Below are positions 8,585 to 17,400 of a DNA stretch of 64,000 bases, in pieces. The translations under genes and the position numbers were made by a program. The stretch covers positions 124,001 to 188,000 of the forward strand of contig JAQTZZ010000002.1 of the NCBI GenBank assembly GCA_028687545.1, in the 5' to 3' direction. This DNA is from Candidatus Wallbacteria bacterium. Its GTDB lineage: Bacteria > Muiribacteriota > JAQTZZ01. The first letter of the stretch is position 1; the number at the start of each line of letters is the position of its first letter. The notes under the pieces were generated by a model. The model was not told the origin of the DNA. It ran no database searches and was given only the letters and a program-made list of their open reading frames with translations.

Positions 8585-9724
8585 TTATTTACCGTTTTCT
8601 TTTGTTTCAGCCGTTCCGAGTTCGATTACTTCCAGGCTGGAACCGGCTGATTCACTAGTGCCGGTAAGATCTTTTCCGCTTCCTGAGCCAACCGGATTTT
8701 CAAGATTAGGGAGTACAGAAACCAGCTGTGGGATTCCGGAGGGAATCCAGTTTTTGCCCTCTACCTGCCATTTCTGCGACAAAAGAGTCACCCGCTCGGA
8801 TTCCCGCAGCAGGAAAAGAATCAATCCGCTCTTTTCAAAGTCATAGACTGAGAGGAGAAGTGAAACCGTCCAGCCGCGGGGAAACTTCGCGAGCATGAAC
8901 TCCTGCAGCTCCCGGCTGAAATTCCCGGCGTACCCCGCTGGAGCGATCCGGCTGAAGCCTGCATAATCCTTCCCGTCCAGAGCCTTTAAAAATTCAGAGG
9001 CCCGGTCTTTCAAAAGATCAGGGCCCGGCAGTATTTCTTTCAGTTCATCCCGGTCTTCCCGTGAAAAAAGGTTCCGCCGCTCTTCTGGCGAACAGAGCTT
9101 CCAGTAACCGGTCCCGCTGATTCCGAGTAAAAGTATCAGGAACAGCATGGTTTTTAAAGGAAATTTCCAGCTCTTTCTGACGGGTGGCGCAACCTGGGCC
9201 TGCGGATTATCATCTTCCACCGCCGCTTCAGGCTGCACGGGATTTTCCAAGGGTGAGGTCACTTCAGGTTGAGCTGCTTTCACTGTCCTTTTGGGACCGT
9301 TTTTGTCGAGCAGCTCAATCGCCGCAATGGCTTCATCCTCAGCAGCGCTCTCTGCGAATTTTTCCAGCACCCTGGTCAGTTCCGCCTTTGGGAGTCCTGA
9401 ATTTGTCAGTGCGTGCAAGGTATTGAGACGCACGGTTCTGTCAGGGGAATCAAGACCTTCCTCCAGTCCCTCGGCTGCTTTCTGAAGGCTGGTGGAATGT
9501 TTTGCCTCCCCATCCAGGCCCAGTTTTTCGATCTTTTCCAGATTGCGGGTGGCCTTCCTGACGAAAAAGTTCAGAGCCTTGTCATTTTTTCCGATGATTT
9601 TCTGCAGTTCTGCATAGAGAATCTTGAGACGATCCGGGTCAAGGCTTTCCAGTTTGGCGATTTCGATGATCGCAGCCCGCAGTTTGTCAGGATCAGTGCT
9701 TTTTAATTGTTCCAGAAGGTCCAT
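8585..9724 (-). CDS. HEAT-like single-pass membrane protein, function unknown
   Basis: 379 residues, not recognised as a named family. Residues ~1-145 are helical with HEAT-like pairs (DRTVRLNTLHALTNSGLPKAEL). A Pro/Ala/Glu-rich linker (150-182) leads to one transmembrane helix (~188-208). The remaining ~170 residues would lie on the other side of the membrane and include the segment KEILPGPDLLKDRASEFLKAL and a small alpha/beta domain. The C-terminal tail is low complexity (Gly/Ser/Glu). Context: it is the first gene of the mlaF-mlaD-tamB-bamA-skp-lpxD operon, 1 bp before mlaF, so a role in envelope assembly is plausible but unproven. No convincing ribosome-binding site precedes the ATG. Confidence 0.7.
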   Translation of the reverse strand: MDLLEQLKSTDPDKLRAAIIEIAKLESLDPDRLKILYAELQKIIGKNDKALNFFVRKATRNLEKIEKLGLDGEAKHSTSLQKAAEGLEEGLDSPDRTVRLNTLHALTNSGLPKAELTRVLEKFAESAAEDEAIAAIELLDKNGPKRTVKAAQPEVTSPLENPVQPEAAVEDDNPQAQVAPPVRKSWKFPLKTMLFLILLLGISGTGYWKLCSPEERRNLFSREDRDELKEILPGPDLLKDRASEFLKALDGKDYAGFSRIAPAGYAGNFSRELQEFMLAKFPRGWTVSLLLSVYDFEKSGLILFLLRESERVTLLSQKWQVEGKNWIPSGIPQLVSVLPNLENPVGSGSGKDLTGTSESAGSSLEVIELGTAETKENGK

Positions 9725-9761
9725 GCCAGAAGTTTATCATAAAAAAAGATCAATAAGAAAC

Positions 9762-9797
9762 AAAAAATAAGGGGCGCAGCTGGCTGCGCCCCTTATT
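9762..9797 (-). terminator. Rho-independent terminator of the prepilin gene
   Basis: On the minus strand an ATAAGGGGCGCAGC arm pairs with GCTGCGCCCCTTAT across a 2-nt loop and is followed by a run of six T. It lies 22 bp after the prepilin stop and before the start of the next minus-strand operon, so it separates the two transcripts. Confidence 0.88.
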
Positions 9798-9819
9798 GGA
9801 TTACTGGTATTTTTTACGA

Positions 9820-10707
9820 TCAATACTCGCCAGGTCTTCTCATCTTGGTGTTGCTTTTGGACTGCACAGCCAGGTTGTGGCGGGAGTCTGAATAACACGT
9901 AGCAGCCCAGGGCGGGTTGATCGAAGCATCTGCCATGCGGACATAAATATCGGCTTCAAAAGACTTGCAGCCTGCGCCGCTGTTTCTGCCGACCAGCAGG
10001 CTGACGAAGTTGTAGATGCCGTTAAGCGTGCCTGCTGTCACTCCAGTGGCAGGTTCCTGAAGAGTCAGGGATCCGATGCAGCCTGCCACCGGGTCGCCTG
10101 TCGCACCCTTGCCCGTATCGTTTGAGGAGCTGTCGCCCACAGTAAACGTGATCAGAGATGTAAGATTATTGTCGTAGCCGCTCTTGAATTGAAAATCAGC
10201 CCCTGAGGCCTTTGCCTGGGCCGGAAATTTCGGAGTCTTGCTGAAATAGATCGTGATCACGTCGCCGTTGTCGAGCAGGCCGTTTCCATTGACATCGCCG
10301 GATTGGGCCGCGTCTGAAATCGCGAGCGGCGGCAGGTAGGAAACAATCAGGTTATCCCTGTTGACCGGGTCCATGACGTCTCCAGCCACTTTGCCGTCCG
10401 GTCCGTTGGACATGATGATACCGTCTGTAGGCACGATCGAATACTGGTTTCCCCAGGGGTCTCTTTTGTTTTCAGTCAGGTATCTCGGCACCAGCCAGTC
10501 CAGATTCTCGCATTTCCTGGATTCCTGAGCCTGGAAACGGACGATCGCATCGCGGACTCCGTTCATGGAACTCTGGGCTGTAGAAATTCTGGCCCTGGTG
10601 GCCATGTCGCCCAATTCAGGGAGCAGCACTGCGATCAAAATTCCGATGATCGCAACGACGATCATCAATTCAACTAGTGAGAAGCCTTTGACTCTGCGAA
10701 ACATCAT
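9820..10707 (-). CDS. type IV prepilin / GspG-like pseudopilin with dockerin-like loop
   Basis: 295 residues. The N-terminus has the class III signal MMFRRVKG|FSLVELMIVVAIIG: prepilin peptidase should cut after Gly8, leaving N-methyl-Phe and Glu at mature position 5. Residues 80-105 (KRDPWGNQY, SNGPDGKVAGD) match major pseudopilins (GspG) and their calcium-loop region. Residues 138-149 (DVNGNGLLDNGD) fit the dockerin/EF-hand calcium loop. The C-terminal ~140 residues match no family I can name. Known: such proteins form pilus or type II secretion filaments in the periplasm. Context: single gene with its own promoter and terminator; no pilus assembly gene is nearby. AGGAGG lies 4 nt before the first ATG. 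Confidence 0.85.
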   Translation of the reverse strand: MMFRRVKGFSLVELMIVVAIIGILIAVLLPELGDMATRARISTAQSSMNGVRDAIVRFQAQESRKCENLDWLVPRYLTENKRDPWGNQYSIVPTDGIIMSNGPDGKVAGDVMDPVNRDNLIVSYLPPLAISDAAQSGDVNGNGLLDNGDVITIYFSKTPKFPAQAKASGADFQFKSGYDNNLTSLITFTVGDSSSNDTGKGATGDPVAGCIGSLTLQEPATGVTAGTLNGIYNFVSLLVGRNSGAGCKSFEADIYVRMADASINPPWAATCYSDSRHNLAVQSKSNTKMRRPGEY

Positions 10708-10739
10708 ACAACCTCCTGCTGACTTTGATTGTTGAATGT

Positions 10740-10768
10740 ATTAAAGCAGATTGAATGCCAGATTGCAA
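10740..10768 (-). promoter_or_regulatory. sigma70-type promoter for the prepilin gene
   Basis: Minus-strand -35 TTGCAA (10768-10763), 17-bp spacer, -10 TTTAAT (10745-10740), about 33 bp before the prepilin ATG. Matched by eye to the consensus. Confidence 0.5.
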
Positions 10769-10909
10769 CGATCGGAACAACAAAATGTCAGATTCTTAGC
10801 AGTGCAAGGTTTTCCTGGTTTATTTACGATTCCACCATGCAGTGGCAGAACAGGCTCTGCCTTATCGATTTGTTGCATTCTAAAACACCTGAACCGGATT
10901 GTTCGAATT

Positions 10910-11863
10910 TCAGTGTCCCGTTTTGCAACAGACCCTTTGAAATCGGTTAAAATCCAATTTTCTGGCTAATTCCAGCACATAATAAAAACCGGCAGGATCT
11001 GCCTGTCCCAGACCTGTGATCCCGAAAGCAGTGCCGTGCGTCACTGAGAGTCTCAGATAAGGAAGCCCCAGCGTAATGTTGGCTCCGCTCAATCCGTGTA
11101 CGAGCTTGAAAGGCGTCAATCCCTGATCGTGATACAGGGCGAGGTAGCAGTCTGCTTTTGTTTTGAAGAAGGTGTCCGGTACCAGGGGTCCGCAGGCGGA
11201 AATGCCTTCGTGCTCCGCGAGCCTGATCGCTTCGCTGACCAGGAATTCCTCTCTGCCCATCAGGCCGTTCTCGCCGGCGTGCGGATTAAGGCCCAGGACT
11301 CCGATCGGCTTTTTCCCGCTGGCCATGCCGCTGGCTGCGATGATCCGTAATTTTTCCAGTATCAGCCCGGTAGTGATCAAACCTGGAACAAGCGAGAGAG
11401 GCACATGCACAGTGCAGAGCCCCATTGAAAATTTTTCCCCGTGGAAAAACATCAGCACAGCATCAACCCCGGCTCTGTCCCTGAGATAATCAGTATGCCC
11501 GAGCTGCCGGATCCCGGCCTTGTGCCAGGCTTCCTTGGAAACAGGCATGGTCACCAGGATCGCACCGGGATTAATTTCCACGATCCCGACAGCTTCTGCC
11601 AGGCAGGCGAAGGACAGGCGCCCTGCTTCAGCCTGCACTTTCCCGGGCTTGATTTTCTGTTTCTGCTCTATCCCGGACAAATAGATTCCAGGTCTGACTT
11701 TACCGTCCCAGGCAGGCAGCTTCGAAGCGAGAAATCCGGTAGAAGCGCAAAGAACAAAGCAGTCCTGCCCAGTATCTGCAACTTTAAGCCAGAGATTCAG
11801 GATTTCAGGACCGATCCCTGCCGGATCGCCCATTGTGATCACGATCAGTTTCGATTTTTTCAT
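10910..11863 (-). CDS. pdxA: 4-hydroxythreonine-4-phosphate dehydrogenase PdxA
   Basis: 317 residues, close to the usual ~330. Family motifs in order: ITMGDPAGIGPEI at the N-terminus, LGHTDYLRD (metal/substrate histidine), GLNPHAGENGLMGREE, GPLVPDTFF, LALYHDQGLTPFK and SVTHGTAFGI. Known: PdxA oxidises 4-phosphohydroxy-threonine in the DXP-dependent pyridoxal phosphate pathway, in the cytosol, using a divalent metal and NAD. Context: minus strand. The left edge of a structured repeat begins 28 bp before its ATG, and a TATAGA -10-like box (11877-11872) lies only 8 nt before the ATG. PLP is needed by the lysine aminomutases encoded at the other end of the window, though the genes are not linked. 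Confidence 0.93.
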   Translation of the reverse strand: MKKSKLIVITMGDPAGIGPEILNLWLKVADTGQDCFVLCASTGFLASKLPAWDGKVRPGIYLSGIEQKQKIKPGKVQAEAGRLSFACLAEAVGIVEINPGAILVTMPVSKEAWHKAGIRQLGHTDYLRDRAGVDAVLMFFHGEKFSMGLCTVHVPLSLVPGLITTGLILEKLRIIAASGMASGKKPIGVLGLNPHAGENGLMGREEFLVSEAIRLAEHEGISACGPLVPDTFFKTKADCYLALYHDQGLTPFKLVHGLSGANITLGLPYLRLSVTHGTAFGITGLGQADPAGFYYVLELARKLDFNRFQRVCCKTGH

Positions 11864-11890
11864 TCATCCACTCTATAAAATTAACTTGAG

Positions 11891-12061
11891 TTTGGCAAAT
11901 TTTTATGGTGTGCAGCCAGATATTTGTCGAAAACCTTGATTTGTGGCGGGTCCTGTCCTGGCATCTGAAGCTGTTGAAAAACCCTCCGGGTTTTGTTACA
12001 GCTTCGGACGCCTGGCCACCCCACAAGGGCTTCAGCAGCATGATATGGAAAATTTGCCAAA
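11891..12061. repeat. structured MITE-like repeat, copy A
   Basis: Non-coding element between the lpxK stop and the pdxA start. Its ends are near-perfect inverted repeats (left TTTGGCAAATTTTTAT, right end reads TTTGGCAAATTTTCCAT on the other strand). Inside, a shell with GGTGTGCAGCC, GATTTGTGGCGGGTCCTGTC and GGCCACCCCACAAGG is shared with the copy at 23634-23798. The centre (11967-12005) forms a hairpin: GAAGCTGT/ACAGCTTC (8 bp), a 3x3 internal loop, AAAACCC/GGGTTTT (7 bp) and a 3-nt loop. The hairpin sequence differs from the other copy but the fold is kept. It could be a non-autonomous mobile element, a structured RNA or a terminator-like repeat. Confidence 0.75.
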
Positions 12062-12089
12062 GTCGAGAATTAAAATAAGTCTGGCAAAT

Positions 12090-13088
12090 TCAGCTGCAGC
12101 AAGCTGTTACCATGATCAGCTCATAAAACTCGGCAGGTAGGTCAAATCCGATCTGCGGATAAATGATGTTGCTGATACTGCCGGCAATTTTTTTCAGCTT
12201 CACAGCATCCTTTTCCGTCGTGACAATGGTCTGTCCTGAAAGGCCGCTCAGGTCTGCTTTTGAATACTTGTGATGATCCGGGAAAACCCTTTTTCCAGCC
12301 AGCTTGATGCCGGAACCTGAGAGCAGACGGTCAAAGGATTCTGGATTGCCGATTCCGCAGATTGATTCCGCCTCTGCGGGTGGCTGCACGGTTTCGGAAT
12401 TGAGATTTTTCCAGCACCTGACTGCAGTGCAGGCGCGGAAAATCCTGATCCCTGGGCTGATCCCTCTGATCAGGCCTTCCAGATATATAAGCCAGGCCGG
12501 GTCTGCCAGTTCGCACCTTGTCAGTACAGCTACCCTGGCCCGTCTGAAGGCAGTCAGCGGTTCGCGCAAAAGGCCTGTCGGCAGCAGCTGGTAACTTTCC
12601 ATGGGAGAGGTGGAGTCTATCGTCAGTATGTCCAGGTCGCGGTGCAGGCGGTAATACTGGAACCCGTCGTCCAGAAGCAGGCAGTCGGGCTTCAGCTGCC
12701 GGTATCTCTTCAGGCCAGCCAGGCGATTTTTCCCGATCAGCACAGGAATTCCGGTCCGCTCTGCCAGCATCACAGGCTCATCCCCGTATTGATCCGGATC
12801 TGCTCCTGGTTCAAGCTTGTGGTTGCCTCGCAATCCGGCTTTATACCCCCTGGACAGAATCACAATGTTGAGACCTTTTTTTGTGAGATATTCCCCGATT
12901 TCGGCGGTCAGCGTTGTTTTACCGGTTCCGCCCGCATGCAGATTGCCTATGCTGATCACAGGCCGGTTGACCTTCCTGTACCTCAGGCTGTGATAAAACC
13001 GGTCCAGAAGATAGAGCCCAAAATAGAGTCTGCTGGAAATGCTCTGGAAGAATGGATTGTCAAAAATCAGCCAGGATCTGGAGACCAT
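12090..13088 (-). CDS. lpxK: tetraacyldisaccharide 4'-kinase LpxK
   Basis: 332 residues from the ATG at 13088; a TTG four codons upstream (13100) is also possible and neither has a strong ribosome-binding site. An N-terminal amphipathic/hydrophobic helix (~10-35) precedes VISIGNLHAGGTGKTTL, the LpxK P-loop. Next come ILSRGYK, YGDEPVMLAERTGIPV, CLLLDDGFQYYRLHRDLDI (the DDGFQH-like signature, here DDGFQY) and PDHHKYSKADL. Known: LpxK phosphorylates the 4' position of the lipid A disaccharide at the inner membrane. Context: 62 bp after the SGNH-like gene. kdtA and the lpxL-like gene, its usual neighbours, lie 11 kb away beyond the radical SAM block. Confidence 0.92.
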   Translation of the reverse strand: MVSRSWLIFDNPFFQSISSRLYFGLYLLDRFYHSLRYRKVNRPVISIGNLHAGGTGKTTLTAEIGEYLTKKGLNIVILSRGYKAGLRGNHKLEPGADPDQYGDEPVMLAERTGIPVLIGKNRLAGLKRYRQLKPDCLLLDDGFQYYRLHRDLDILTIDSTSPMESYQLLPTGLLREPLTAFRRARVAVLTRCELADPAWLIYLEGLIRGISPGIRIFRACTAVRCWKNLNSETVQPPAEAESICGIGNPESFDRLLSGSGIKLAGKRVFPDHHKYSKADLSGLSGQTIVTTEKDAVKLKKIAGSISNIIYPQIGFDLPAEFYELIMVTACCS

Positions 13089-13150
13089 GCTGCAAGTCAA
13101 TCAAACGCTTTACTTTTTGTCAATTATTCAGCGGTTGCCGGAAAATCCCG

Positions 13151-14206
13151 TTAAAGAATCCCGTTCTTCAGTATGAAATCCGCGATCGCCTCACCTGCAA
13201 TCTTATGTCCCTTGTTGTTGGGATGGATCTGTTGCACTGAGTTCGGGTCACGGCAAACATCTTGGCCCTTCATGCCGCGGAAATTCTCAAGCAGATCGAG
13301 ATAAGGCACTCTGTTTTCAAGACAGAATTTTTTCAGCAGCTCGTGCAGGCAAGCCTCGGGATTCCGGCTGTAATCATCGAGGTTTTGAAATACAGGGAAA
13401 TGAACGATCAGAAGAGGGATTTGCTTTTTCTTGACCAAATCCACAATCTGCTGAAGACTTTTTTTATTTTTTTCTGTCACAGGGTGGTAATAATCCACGC
13501 TCAGCTGAATCCCAAAATGCTTTGCCATTTTTTCAAGGTTAAGAAAAAGCAGGGCCAGGAAATGCGAGTGATCAAATACAAAAAAATTGAATCTGCCGAA
13601 ATCCACGATCAGCGGGATGCAGATTGAATTTAAATACTCTATTTCGATGCGGTCTGAATAATGGTGATGTGCTAACGGCGGCGTCAGATCATTGTTCACA
13701 AAGGCCAGCACGATCAGGTCAGGATTGGTTTTAAATCCCCACTTTTTGAGATATATTCTTTCCTGGCAGGAGTTCCAGCCGCCCACACCTGCGTTCATGA
13801 CCACCACTTTTCCATAGCCGGATTCTTTTATCAGCACCCGCTCCATTGATTTTGTAAATCCATCCTCAAACAGGACTGCTTGTTCAGTCACAGAATCACC
13901 AACTACCAGCACTTTTTTCCGTGCGGTTTTAAGCCGCTCCTCAAGTTTCCCGTTTTCCGTCCAGATTCCCAATTCATTGTATACTCCGTTGGCTGGATTT
14001 CTGCGGTAAATAATGTCTCGGTCTGTGATGTACGCATTTTCACAATCGAGATAACAATTGTCTCCTTTATTGAGTATGATCACATGCTGCGATGGAAACA
14101 GATAAAGGCTGGGATAAAATATCCTGAGTGCAACCTCAGAGATAAGCCCTGCCATTGCAATTGAAAAAGTTAACAGCAGCAGATTGGGAAACATTCTTTT
14201 GAACAA
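13151..14206 (-). CDS. membrane-anchored SGNH/GDSL-hydrolase-like protein
   Basis: 351 residues. One N-terminal membrane helix (~7-27) is followed by an SGNH fold. Block I is VLVVGDSVTEQAV (nucleophile Ser), block II is NAGVGGWNS, block III is FVNND (oxyanion Asn) and block V is IHPNNKGH (catalytic His). The Asp usually three residues before that His is Gln here, so the triad may be a dyad or the enzyme may be altered. Known: this architecture is common in O-acetyl transfer/removal on cell-surface glycans. The start is TTG 14206 with AGGA upstream; ATG 14194 is an alternative. Context: divergent from the radical SAM-TPR operon (210 bp apart) and upstream of lpxK. A TATAAT box lies at 14241-14236 on the minus strand. 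Confidence 0.75.
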   Translation of the reverse strand: MFKRMFPNLLLLTFSIAMAGLISEVALRIFYPSLYLFPSQHVIILNKGDNCYLDCENAYITDRDIIYRRNPANGVYNELGIWTENGKLEERLKTARKKVLVVGDSVTEQAVLFEDGFTKSMERVLIKESGYGKVVVMNAGVGGWNSCQERIYLKKWGFKTNPDLIVLAFVNNDLTPPLAHHHYSDRIEIEYLNSICIPLIVDFGRFNFFVFDHSHFLALLFLNLEKMAKHFGIQLSVDYYHPVTEKNKKSLQQIVDLVKKKQIPLLIVHFPVFQNLDDYSRNPEACLHELLKKFCLENRVPYLDLLENFRGMKGQDVCRDPNSVQQIHPNNKGHKIAGEAIADFILKNGIL

Positions 14207-14416
14207 TGATTCTTTTCCTGGCTTTTTCGGTATTCATTATATCTTTTTAAAATTATGTAACATCTTCCCCGCTTCGTCAAACCCGGAAAGCCGATCCTGG
14301 GATTTCGTTTTTTCAGGTAATTTTGATATCCTGAGACGTGATCATGAATCACTCTGGGACAGGACTCATAAATTTTGTTGAGTTTATAAGATGTTCTTGC
14401 TCTGAATGAGGCGGCC

Positions 14417-17400
14417 GTGGATTTAAGAAAAATCGAGATTCTCCAGTTTGGGGTCACTGACCGCTGCAATCTCAATTGCATCATGTGCCATCACGGCACC
14501 CTGGAGTATCAGCGTCAGTTGAAGAGTGATTTCAGCCTGGACCAGTTCCATAGTGTGCTCGATGACATGGCCAGAAGCGGATTCCAAAGCCGGGCGCTAT
14601 ATTTTTTCTGGAACGGCGAATCATTTCTGCACCCTGATTTTCTTTCGATGCTTCAGTATGCTTACAGCCTGAATGCCGGAAACCGGCTGTTCGACGTGGT
14701 TTACCTGAACACCAACGCAGGCTTGCTGGATCCTGAAAAATCGGATCTGCTGCTTTCCTTGATGAACAGAAGCGGAACTGATGTTTTCAGCATCCTGAAT
14801 TTTTCAATAGATGCGGTGAATGAACCGACTTACAACTCCATCCGCAGATGCGGGAATTTCAAAAAAACGATCAAGAACATCAAATATCTGGTGAGAAAAA
14901 GTAAGGAATCCGGATTTTCCCACCCCTGCTTTGTGTTCCAGATCGTGGTGCAGCCTGGAAATTTCACTGAAGTAGGAGATTTTGCCGCTTACTGGAGCGG
15001 ATTCCTGTCTGAACTTGGGCTTCAGCACGAAACTGTGGCGTTTGAGGACTTGTCGTATTCAGGGATCCTGGAAAAAAATAAGCATCTGATCAACATCAGG
15101 TCTCTTTTACTTAAGGGAATACCTGATTTCGACCGTAAAATCACAGGCATCTGGCAATACTGGAAAAAAGTCCTGATTGAGGGCGGAAATCCTGCTCTTC
15201 CGGAACTGCCTGATAATCTGCCATACATTGTGCCGCTTCCAGAACTCAAGCAGGAAGCTTTAAAAGAACTGCCTCCCCAGAGACGATTCCTGGGCGGGCC
15301 GTATCTTCGCAAAAATCCCTGCCCGCATCTGTTTAAAAATGTGCTGATCAGGCCGGATGGAGAGGTCACTGTCTGCTGCCGCGATCCGTTTTCCCTTGGC
15401 AACCTGAAGGACAGTGGATTCTCTGAAATCTGGCTTTCTGCGGAAGCAGGCAGGAAGAGAAATTTTGACCTGGAACTGGATTTTGCCTCCCTCTCCCCCG
15501 GCTGCGTCCATTGCAGTGAAAACGACGATAATTTCTTTGAAATGCTGCATCTGGCTGAAATCAGCAACTATTTTCAGAACAAGCCGCCCGAATGGATTGT
15601 ATCTTTTGTCAAAACGCTTCCGGAAAATGAACAGAAGCTGATTCTGGAGAAAGCCCTTTTTTTTTCCGAGTCCGGCGATCAGGCTGAAGCGCTCAGGCTG
15701 TATCTGAAACTGGCTGAAAAGGATCAAGCGCAGGCTGGAGAATATCTGGTCAAGGCAGGTAACCTGGCGCTTGGATTGAATCGGGTGAAACTGGCGCTGT
15801 CCTGTTACGAGCGTGCCTGTGCCTGTCATGACGATCAGCTGGTCAATGAAATGCTGGCTTTACTGTATCATAAAACAGGAGATTGCCTTAAATCCAGCCG
15901 CCTGTTCCTCGATTTATACAGAAAATACGGAAATCAGCACTATTTACTGGAATTTTTACGCATCCTCACCCTGAATCAGGAAACAGCGGCCCTGTTCCAG
16001 GCTGATTTGACTGATCTGGATAAAAACACTGCTGAAATCGAAGCTCTTTTTCTGCTGTTTACTCTCAACCGATTTCTGAATCGGACTGAAATCTGCTCTC
16101 GGATCGCAGACCGGATTTTGCGTGGTGGGGGCACTTTTCATGCCGGGGAATGCGCCTTGTTTCTGTTCGGGCATTTTTCTGATGCCGGGAATTATGCGGA
16201 GGCCCTTAACAGCCTGAAAAAGGGTAAAAAATTCATCAATCCGGATATTTTTAATTTTCAGGCAGGGGAAATCCTTTGCCAGGCCGGTAAAAAGAGTCAG
16301 GCTTTGAAATACTTCAGCCGCCTTGGTGCAGCAGGACTGGAACGGACACTGGCTCTGCTTGAATCGTTAGATAGACATCAGGAAGTGCTGGAGCAATGCC
16401 GCAATCTGGATCTGAATCAAAGAAACTGGGGGATAGTGAAGCTTTATCTCTCGTCCTTGTGGAAAACAGGTAAATATAAGGAAGGCCGGGAATTGCTGAA
16501 CACAGGTGATTTTGCTAAAAACGAGGAATATTTCCGCCTGAGAGAGGGATTCGTTCTGAAGGTGAAGGAGTGTGATCTCTTTCTAGCGGATTGTTATTAC
16601 GCTGCAGGGTATTATGCCGCTGCCCTTTTAAAACTGAAAAAGGGTAAAAATCTGATGGAGCAAAGGATTTTCAATTATAAAGCCGGGGAAATCCTTGATC
16701 AGGCCGGCAAAAAAAGGCAGGCCCTGAAATACTTTCAAAGGCTGGGAAAGAGCGAACTGGAACGGACACTGGCTCTGCTTGATTCGCTGGGCAGGAATCA
16801 GGAAATACTGGAGCAATGCCGCAATCTGGATCTGAATCAGGAGAATTGGGGTGTGGCGAAACTGTACCTCTCTGCCCTCTGGAAAACCGGCAATTATCGT
16901 GAAGGCCTGCAATTACTGAATGGCGACTTTGATAAAAACAGGGAATATTACAAACTGCAGAATGGATTCATCCAGAAGGTGAAAGAATGCGATTTGCTTT
17001 TAGCTGAGTGTTATTTCGCTGCCGGAGATTATGCTGCAGCCCTCGCAAAATTAAAAAAGGCGAAAACCCTGATGGACCGGAAGATATTCAATTATAAGGC
17101 AGGAGAAATCCTGGATCAGGCCGGCAAAAAAAGGCAGGCCTTGAAATACTTCCGCTGTCTTGGGATGATCGGGCTGGAACGGACACTGATGCTGCTTGAT
17201 GAACTGGGCAGGGATCAGGAAGTGCTGGAGCAGTGCCGAGCGCTGGATCTGAATCAAATGAACTGGGGAATCGCGAAATTGTATCTCTCGACTTTATGGA
17301 AAACCGGGAATTATCGGGAAGGCCTGCAATTGTTCCAAAACTGCAATTTCGAAAAAAACAAGGAGTATTACCGGCGGCTGGGGGGATTCGCCCTGGAAAC

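Noticed and set aside
14207-14416. Precursor peptide gene for the radical SAM/SPASM enzymes
   Set aside because: No short frame with a ribosome-binding site and leader/core pattern was found in this gap or between the paralogues.
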